DNA of 17,548 nt from an uncultured Lachnospiraceae bacterium (GTDB taxonomy: Bacteria; Bacillota; Clostridia; Lachnospirales; Lachnospiraceae), in assembly GCA_910588875.1 (NCBI GenBank), contig CAJURT010000059.1:1-17548 (forward strand), given 5' to 3'. Under the pieces are notes generated by a model. The model worked only from the letters and a program-made list of their open reading frames with translations, was not told where the DNA came from and searched no databases. Positions 13,344 to 17,548 of this stretch are shown here, in pieces. The position numbers and the translations under genes are program-made. The first letter of the stretch is position 1. Every line of letters starts with the position of its first letter.

Positions 13344-13359
13344 CGTGACAATTGTCACG
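13344..13359. promoter_or_regulatory. Perfect 16-base palindrome between dnaX and ybaB
   Basis: CGTGACAATTGTCACG reads the same on both strands. With no loop it is a poor hairpin but a classic form for a dimeric DNA-binding protein. It lies 11 bases after the dnaX stop and 34 before ybaB, where no convincing promoter was found. I cannot assign a regulator. Confidence 0.5.
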
Positions 13360-13393
13360 CATTACAATACAGGGAAATGAGGAGGACAGCATC

Positions 13394-13747
13394 ATGGCAA
13401 AGCGTGGAGGGTTTCCGGGGGGGATGCCGGGCAATATGAGCAATCTGATGAAGCAGGCACAGAGGATGCAGAGGCAGATGGAGGAGGCCAGGCAGGAACT
13501 GGATGAAAAGCAATATACAGCTTCAGCAGGAGGCGGGGCAGTGTCTGTGGCCGTTTCCGGCAAAAAGGAAGTGGTTTCAGTGAAACTGTCAGAAGAAGTT
13601 GTGGATCCGGATGATATTGAGATGCTGCAGGATCTGATCGTGGCGGCGACCAATGAAGCGCTGCGGGCAGCAGAGGAGGATTCCGCTGCAGTTATGTCAA
13701 AGCTGAGCGGCGGCCTTGGCGGGATGGGCGGAGGTTTCCCGTTCTGA
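13394..13747 (+). CDS. ybaB: YbaB/EbfC family nucleoid-associated protein
   Basis: Small dimeric DNA-binding protein, 117 residues, encoded between dnaX and recR across most bacteria. A Gly/Met-rich start (GGFPGGMPGNM) leads to the helix MKQAQRMQRQMEEARQEL that packs the dimer, then the short beta sheet with VAVSGKKEVVSVKL, and a C-terminal helix ending in a Gly-rich GGLGGMGGG tail. It may organise the chromosome or act with recombination proteins; its exact job is unsettled. Start: ATG 13394 has GGAGG eight bases upstream; the frame is open 14 codons further back without a ribosome site. Confidence 0.95.
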   Translation: MAKRGGFPGGMPGNMSNLMKQAQRMQRQMEEARQELDEKQYTASAGGGAVSVAVSGKKEVVSVKLSEEVVDPDDIEMLQDLIVAATNEALRAAEEDSAAVMSKLSGGLGGMGGGFPF

Positions 13748-13748
13748 G

Positions 13749-14345
13749 ATGGATTACTATAGCACACAGATCACAAAATTAATTGAAGAATTGTCAAAAC
13801 TGCCAGGCGTAGGCAGCAAATCTGCGCAGCGTCTGGCATTCCATATTATAAATATGCCGCAGGAGCAGGTGGAGCATCTGGCTGGGGCGATTACCAGTGC
13901 AAAGGCTAATATCCGTTATTGCCGGGAATGCTTTACCATGACAGACCAGGAGGTATGCCCGATCTGCAGCAGTAGCAGACGGGATCATAAAACGATTATG
14001 GTTGTGGAAAATACCAGGGATCTGGCCGCTTATGAGAAGACTGGCAAATACGAAGGGGTTTACCATGTCCTGCATGGCGCCATATCCCCTATGCTGGGGA
14101 TCGGCCCGGGGGATATCCGTCTGAAGGAACTGATGCAGAGGCTGCAGGGGGATGTGCAGGAAGTGATAATTGCAACGAACTCCAGCCTGGAAGGGGAGAC
14201 CACTGCGATGTATATCAGCAAACTGGTGAAGCCTACGGGGATCCGGGTCAGCCGGATTGCCAGCGGGGTGCCGGTGGGGGGAGACCTGGAATATATAGAT
14301 GAGGTAACTTTGTTGAGAGCGCTGGAAGGGCGTGTGGAATTGTAA
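13749..14345 (+). CDS. recR: Recombination mediator RecR
   Basis: RecR forms a ring clamp that works with RecO (and RecF) to load RecA on single-stranded gaps. The 198-residue protein has the family's normal length: helix-hairpin-helix KLPGVGSKSAQRLA (17-30), a four-cysteine zinc finger (C58, C61, C70, C73), a Toprim domain starting TIMVVE with E87, and a C-terminal Walker-B-like strand region. The ATG begins one base after the ybaB stop, and the nearest GGAGG is 14 bases away, so translation is probably coupled to ybaB; the open frame extends upstream inside ybaB but the domain begins at this ATG. Confidence 0.97.
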   Translation: MDYYSTQITKLIEELSKLPGVGSKSAQRLAFHIINMPQEQVEHLAGAITSAKANIRYCRECFTMTDQEVCPICSSSRRDHKTIMVVENTRDLAAYEKTGKYEGVYHVLHGAISPMLGIGPGDIRLKELMQRLQGDVQEVIIATNSSLEGETTAMYISKLVKPTGIRVSRIASGVPVGGDLEYIDEVTLLRALEGRVEL

Positions 14346-14375
14346 TACGGCAAAGTCCTAAAGGAGTGCGAAAGA

Positions 14376-16373
14376 ATGGATAAATACGAATTTAACCTTA
14401 AGGTTGATCAGATCCGGAAAATGGTAAATAAGGACGATTATGTAACTGCCAAGAAGATTGCGGATACCATTGACTGGAACCGGGTTCCCAATGCAAACCT
14501 GCTTTCTATGGTTTCGCGGGTGTACGAGAAGAATGGGGAATACAGGAATGCAAAAGCAATTTTGCTGATGGCATTTGAACGTGCACCGATTGGAAAACGT
14601 CTCTTATATAAATTGACAGAACTGGCATTGAAGGAAAACAGCACGGATGAGGCGGAGGATTATTACCGGGAATTCTGCGATTTGGCAGGTGATGACCCGC
14701 GTCAGTATTTGCTGCGCTATATGATACTGAAACAGAGGAAAGCGCCAAAGGAGCAGATGATCCATGCGTTGGAAAGCTATACAACAGAAGAACTCGATGA
14801 AAAATGGCTTTATGAATTGGCGCTTTTGTACCATGAGAACGGTGATGCAGACCGCTGCGTCAATACATGTGACCGCCTGACGTTGATGTTTGGGCTGGGA
14901 AAATATGTGGATAAGGCCATTGAACTGAAACAAAAGCATACGGCTTTGAGCAAATATCAGATAGACCTGGTGGAAAACCGGGAAAAATACGAGGAAAAAC
15001 TCCGGAAAATGGAACTTTCCTTCCAGGAGGAGGGGGAGGAGTACCTGGAGGAGCCAGAGGAGCCGGAAGAAGGAAGACAGGAACAAGAGGGGGAGGTTCC
15101 TCAGGTTTCCTATGAGGACCATGTGCTGGAGGCAGAACTGAAACAGGCAGAGGCTGAAAGGAATCTTGCACAGGAACTGTCCCATATAGAGCCGGGGGGA
15201 TATGAGGAGGATGAGATGGGGAAGACCCGTGTGCTGGGGGATATCCGGCGTACCGGGGCCCAGATCCGCCAGTTGCATCCGGAGGCCGTGCCAGAGCCAG
15301 GGATATCTCCGGAAGATTTCCCCAAAGAAGCATATCCGGAAACAGCCGTGGAGGAAGAGATGCCTGCACCAGAACAGGCTCAGGTGATGAAACAACCAGA
15401 CCCGGAACCGTCTTCGGATCCGGAACCGGATTCAAGAGCCAGGAGGAGGGCCATCCACCTGATGATTGAGGCCAGGACCCCGGAGCAGGGGATGGATATT
15501 GCCGTGGAAGCGCTGCGGCAGGTCCGGGAGTTTACCGGAATTAAAAATCCGGTAGCCAAGATTACGGGATCCCGCCTGAATAAGAGAGGGGTACTGGCAA
15601 GTGCAGAGAAGCTGGCAGGGAAGGATCTTATGGTTGAAGAAGCCGGGGACATGGATCCCGGGACAATAGGGGAACTGGAGCGTCTCATGAGCCGGGATAA
15701 TACCGGAATGCGGGTGATTTTAATTGATAATCCCCAGCAGATCGGACGCCTGGAACAGGAGCATCCATCCATGGCAGAGTGGTTTGACTTTATCCGGCAG
15801 GAAGATGTGGTGGAGGTTCCGGTGGAAGCGCCGTATGAGGAGCCCGAAATGTATGGCGGATATGAGATGCAGGAGCAGGCTGCGGAACAACCGGAATATA
15901 ACGGCTATGGAGAACCCGCTTACGGGGAGCCGGAAGAGGATATGGGGGAGGATTATTACGAGGAGGAACCAGAGGCCCAGGAGGAGTCGGAAATTGATGA
16001 CCGTCCTGTCCGCAGGGTAGTCCCGGTGCGGGATTTGGCGATGCGTGTTCCGGATGGGCAGGATTCTTACCCGGAAGAGGAAGACAGTCCCGGGGAAGAG
16101 ATGGATATTGATGCGTTTGCTCAATATGCATGCCAATATGCAACCGATATTGATTGCAGCATTACCGGAAAGAGTATGCTGGCGCTGTATGAGCGGATTG
16201 AGATCATGGAAGAGGACGGGCTGCGCCTCACAAAAGAAAATGCAGAGGCATTGATTGAAGAGGCAGCCGACAGGGCGGAAAAACCTTCCCTGGGAAAGGC
16301 TATCAAGGGGATATTTTCTTCAAAATATAATAAAGATGGGTTATTGATTTTGAGGGAAGAGCATTTTATCTGA
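14376..16373 (+). CDS. TPR protein with a degenerate AAA (CbxX/SpoVK-like) domain
   Basis: A 665-residue acidic cytoplasmic protein. Residues 1-200 form helical repeats of the TPR type (VYEKNGEYRNAKAIL, ALLYHENGDADRC). Residues 200-270 are a charged coiled coil; 270-350 is an acidic, Pro-rich spacer. Residues 356-465 follow the AAA core of CbxX/SpoVK proteins: the P-loop position reads ARTPEQGMD where GNPGTGKTT is expected, KLAGKDLMVEEAGDM matches the Walker B strand, and ELERLM followed by VILIDNPQQI matches the sensor region, so nucleotide hydrolysis is unlikely. A second acidic, Tyr-rich linker (465-575) leads to a helical C-terminal domain. Start: AAAGGAG nine bases before ATG 14376. It follows recR by 30 bases and probably shares the transcript. 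Function unknown; a scaffold is my best guess. Confidence 0.85.
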   Translation: MDKYEFNLKVDQIRKMVNKDDYVTAKKIADTIDWNRVPNANLLSMVSRVYEKNGEYRNAKAILLMAFERAPIGKRLLYKLTELALKENSTDEAEDYYREFCDLAGDDPRQYLLRYMILKQRKAPKEQMIHALESYTTEELDEKWLYELALLYHENGDADRCVNTCDRLTLMFGLGKYVDKAIELKQKHTALSKYQIDLVENREKYEEKLRKMELSFQEEGEEYLEEPEEPEEGRQEQEGEVPQVSYEDHVLEAELKQAEAERNLAQELSHIEPGGYEEDEMGKTRVLGDIRRTGAQIRQLHPEAVPEPGISPEDFPKEAYPETAVEEEMPAPEQAQVMKQPDPEPSSDPEPDSRARRRAIHLMIEARTPEQGMDIAVEALRQVREFTGIKNPVAKITGSRLNKRGVLASAEKLAGKDLMVEEAGDMDPGTIGELERLMSRDNTGMRVILIDNPQQIGRLEQEHPSMAEWFDFIRQEDVVEVPVEAPYEEPEMYGGYEMQEQAAEQPEYNGYGEPAYGEPEEDMGEDYYEEEPEAQEESEIDDRPVRRVVPVRDLAMRVPDGQDSYPEEEDSPGEEMDIDAFAQYACQYATDIDCSITGKSMLALYERIEIMEEDGLRLTKENAEALIEEAADRAEKPSLGKAIKGIFSSKYNKDGLLILREEHFI

Positions 16374-16409
16374 TCAGGGGCATAAAATTATTATGTTGGA
16401 GGAAGAAGG

Positions 16410-16435
16410 GACGCTTCTGGGCAGCCAGGAGCGTC
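16410..16435 (+). other. Intercistronic stem-loop between the TPR gene and cvpA-like gene
   Basis: GACGCTTCTGG and CCAGGAGCGTC form an 11-pair stem with one G-U pair and a four-base GCAG loop. It is followed by only two T residues, so it should not terminate well. It may set relative expression of the two flanking genes. The 104-base gap contains no convincing gene. Confidence 0.55.
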
Positions 16436-16477
16436 TTGGCAATAGGAACAGCAATGGGCAGAGGTTAAGGGACAGAT

Positions 16478-17197
16478 ATGGAAATGATTATGGAACATTG
16501 GCTCTCGTTCGCCGCCGGGGCATTCTTGCTTGCTATGGTATTATATGGGCATTACCGCGGCCTTTTGAGGATGGCAGTCACGATGGCGGCACTGGTGTTC
16601 AGCATTTTGATTACACGGGGGGCAACGCCATATGTGGCAAATATGATAAAGGAAAATACCCAGATCCGCTGCCACATAGAACAGGCGTTGAGTGACCTGT
16701 CTGGTTTTACAGACGATTCCGGCAACCGCTTATTGCCGGCGCAAGAAAGAAATGCGATTGAGCAATTGAGACTGCCGAGACAGATGAAGGAAATTTTGCT
16801 GGAAAACAATAACAGCGAGATCTACAGCCTGCTGGGAGTTGATACTTTTTTTGAATATGTAGGGGGCTATTTGACAAGCATGGTTGTCAATATGGCCACG
16901 GCAGCGGTTCTGTTTGTCCTGATGAACCTGTTTTTGCGTTTTATGATCCGCTGGCTGAACTTGATTGCCCGTTTGCCTGTCTTGTCAGGGCTGAATCAGA
17001 TCGCGGGGGCCCTGGCCGGGGCGGTTCAGGGTTTGCTGTGGCTATGGGGAGGATGTGTGCTGGTGGATATTTGTTCTCATGCAGAGTGGGCATCAGCGGT
17101 TTTGGGACAGATACAGAAAAGCAGTTGGCTGATGTTTCTTTACCAGAACAATCTGATAAACTGGATTTTCATGAATATTTTGCGGGTCTTTGTCTGA
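16478..17197 (+). CDS. CvpA family membrane protein
   Basis: A 239-residue membrane protein of the CvpA (colicin V production) family. About four hydrophobic helices are seen: near 8-25, 28-45, 131-155 and 170-195. A polar segment of about 80 residues between helices 2 and 3 contains the amphipathic stretch around FTDDSGNRLLPAQ. The family hallmark lies at helix 4, where GLNQIAGALAGAVQGLLWLW matches the usual N-[RQ]-xx-G-xxx-G-xx-[RQ]-G pattern. The exact activity of CvpA proteins is unclear; they affect envelope integrity and export. Start: AAGGGA five bases before ATG 16478; ATGs at 16484 and 16490 are less well placed. Ends directly before a large terminator-like structure. Confidence 0.88.
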   Translation: MEMIMEHWLSFAAGAFLLAMVLYGHYRGLLRMAVTMAALVFSILITRGATPYVANMIKENTQIRCHIEQALSDLSGFTDDSGNRLLPAQERNAIEQLRLPRQMKEILLENNNSEIYSLLGVDTFFEYVGGYLTSMVVNMATAAVLFVLMNLFLRFMIRWLNLIARLPVLSGLNQIAGALAGAVQGLLWLWGGCVLVDICSHAEWASAVLGQIQKSSWLMFLYQNNLINWIFMNILRVFV

Positions 17198-17285
17198 GAA
17201 GATGCCGGCAAGAATTGCAGGAATTGCCTAAGCTGTTTGTGCAATTCCTGTAATTTTAGCAAACCAAGAGGAACCCGGCATTTTC
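17198..17285 (+). terminator. Nested stem structure after the cvpA-like gene, probable terminator
   Basis: An inner hairpin pairs AATTGCAGGAATTGC (17213-17227) with GCAATTCCTGTAATT (17241-17255), 15 pairs with one G-U, followed by TTAGC. An outer stem pairs GAAGATGCCGG (17198-17208) with CCGGCATTTTC (17275-17285), 11 pairs with one G-U. The outer stem begins on the base after the stop codon. The inner hairpin or the outer stem with TTTT could end the dnaX-to-cvpA transcript. Confidence 0.65.
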
Positions 17286-17292
17286 CGCCACC

Positions 17293-17333
17293 ACTAAATA
17301 TGGAAAAAACTGAGCAAAAATGCCATATTTAGT
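17293..17333 (+). other. AT-rich hairpin upstream of the end-of-window promoters
   Basis: ACTAAATATGG (17293-17303) pairs perfectly with CCATATTTAGT (17323-17333) around a 19-base loop. Sequence blocks are shared with the hairpin at 10412-10463, including AATATGG, four bases, AACTG on the left and GCCATATTTA then GTAC on the right. The remaining sequence to 17381 is AT-rich without a gene. Confidence 0.6.
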
Positions 17334-17381
17334 ACATTGTTATTAGGCGAAAAAATTGTTTAAAAAAATCACACAAATCTC

Positions 17382-17411
17382 TTGACAAAAACAGGAGAGT
17401 CATGGTATATT
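17382..17411 (+). promoter_or_regulatory. First tandem promoter at the right edge
   Basis: A perfect TTGACA, 18-base spacer and TATATT. The transcript would begin near 17418 and run through small inverted repeats (ACCGC with GCGGT; TGATGG with CCATCA) towards the second promoter. Confidence 0.75.
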
Positions 17412-17517
17412 AATCAACACCGCGGAGAAAGCGGTTCAAACTTAAAAGCGGAATGATGGTTCGTGGTATATATGCCATCATGAAACAAAAAAGTTGGAAA
17501 AAAGATGAAAAAAGTTG

Positions 17518-17546
17518 TTGACAAACTTCGCAGGATGTGGTAAGAT
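17518..17546 (+). promoter_or_regulatory. Second tandem promoter, probably of a stable RNA operon
   Basis: A perfect TTGACA, 17-base spacer and TAAGAT, two bases before the window ends. Two strong promoters about 135 bases apart in a gene-free, AT-rich stretch are typical of rRNA or tRNA operons in Firmicutes; what follows lies outside the window. Confidence 0.75.
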
Positions 17547-17548
17547 GA

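Noticed and set aside
14604..15435. Minus-strand frames opposite the TPR protein (263 and 191 residues)
   Set aside because: Leu/Phe- and Pro-rich complements of acidic linker codons; no ribosome site or conserved motif noted.
16393..16695. 100-residue plus-strand frame overlapping the start of the cvpA-like gene
   Set aside because: It runs through the 16410-16435 hairpin and then out of frame into the cvpA-like gene; its composition looks random and no domain is seen.
1..17548. CRISPR array, insertion sequence, phage or tRNA gene
   Set aside because: No regularly spaced direct repeats, transposase, integrase or cloverleaf was found; the repeats seen are short in-frame coding repeats or AT tracts.

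Overview
The window looks like a chromosomal segment from a Gram-positive, anaerobic Firmicute, most likely a Lachnospiraceae-type Clostridium relative. Three things suggest this: the conserved order tadA, large SRP RNA, dnaX, ybaB, recR; the low-GC-type promoters and strong Shine-Dalgarno sites on a moderately GC-rich background; and several lineage-type proteins (a TPR/pseudo-AAA protein after recR, and a two-domain protein with a long disordered linker). The assignment rests on reading the sequence, not on a database search.

Left third, minus strand (6367 to 1): a promoter at 6339-6367 drives rsmA/ksgA. The rsmA stop overlaps the start of a YesN-type AraC response regulator, which overlaps by ATGA with a YesM-type histidine kinase. 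Two bases after the kinase lies a frame for a duplicated sugar-ABC-ATPase-like protein in which every catalytic motif of both nucleotide-binding domains is degenerate. A ROK-family sugar kinase without the usual zinc cysteines follows, then the first 12 codons of what is probably a genuine sugar ABC ATPase running off the left edge. Kinase, regulator, pseudo-ATPase, sugar kinase and transporter look like one carbohydrate-sensing and uptake locus. The kinase has almost no extracytoplasmic part, so the pseudo-ATPase is a candidate for the missing sensing link. This is the strongest candidate for an undescribed system here.

Middle (6440-10006): a divergent 548-residue cytoplasmic protein with two globular ends and a repeat-rich linker; tadA (tRNA adenosine deaminase); a convergent, overlapping membrane protein gene on the minus strand; and a YczE/YitT-like membrane protein.

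Right (10003-17548), plus strand: a near-consensus promoter at the yczE-like stop codon makes a precursor of the roughly 270-nt SRP RNA with an extra 5' hairpin. After an AT heptad repeat and a strong hairpin come the promoter and structured leader of a phosphofructokinase gene, followed closely by dnaX, ybaB and recR (replication and recombinational repair). Then come a TPR protein carrying a second degenerate ATPase (CbxX/SpoVK-like AAA), and a CvpA-family membrane protein. The last 351 bases hold no gene. They contain a nested terminator-like structure, a hairpin resembling the one downstream of the SRP RNA, and two strong tandem promoters, the last with its -10 two bases from the window end. 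This fits a stable RNA operon starting just outside.
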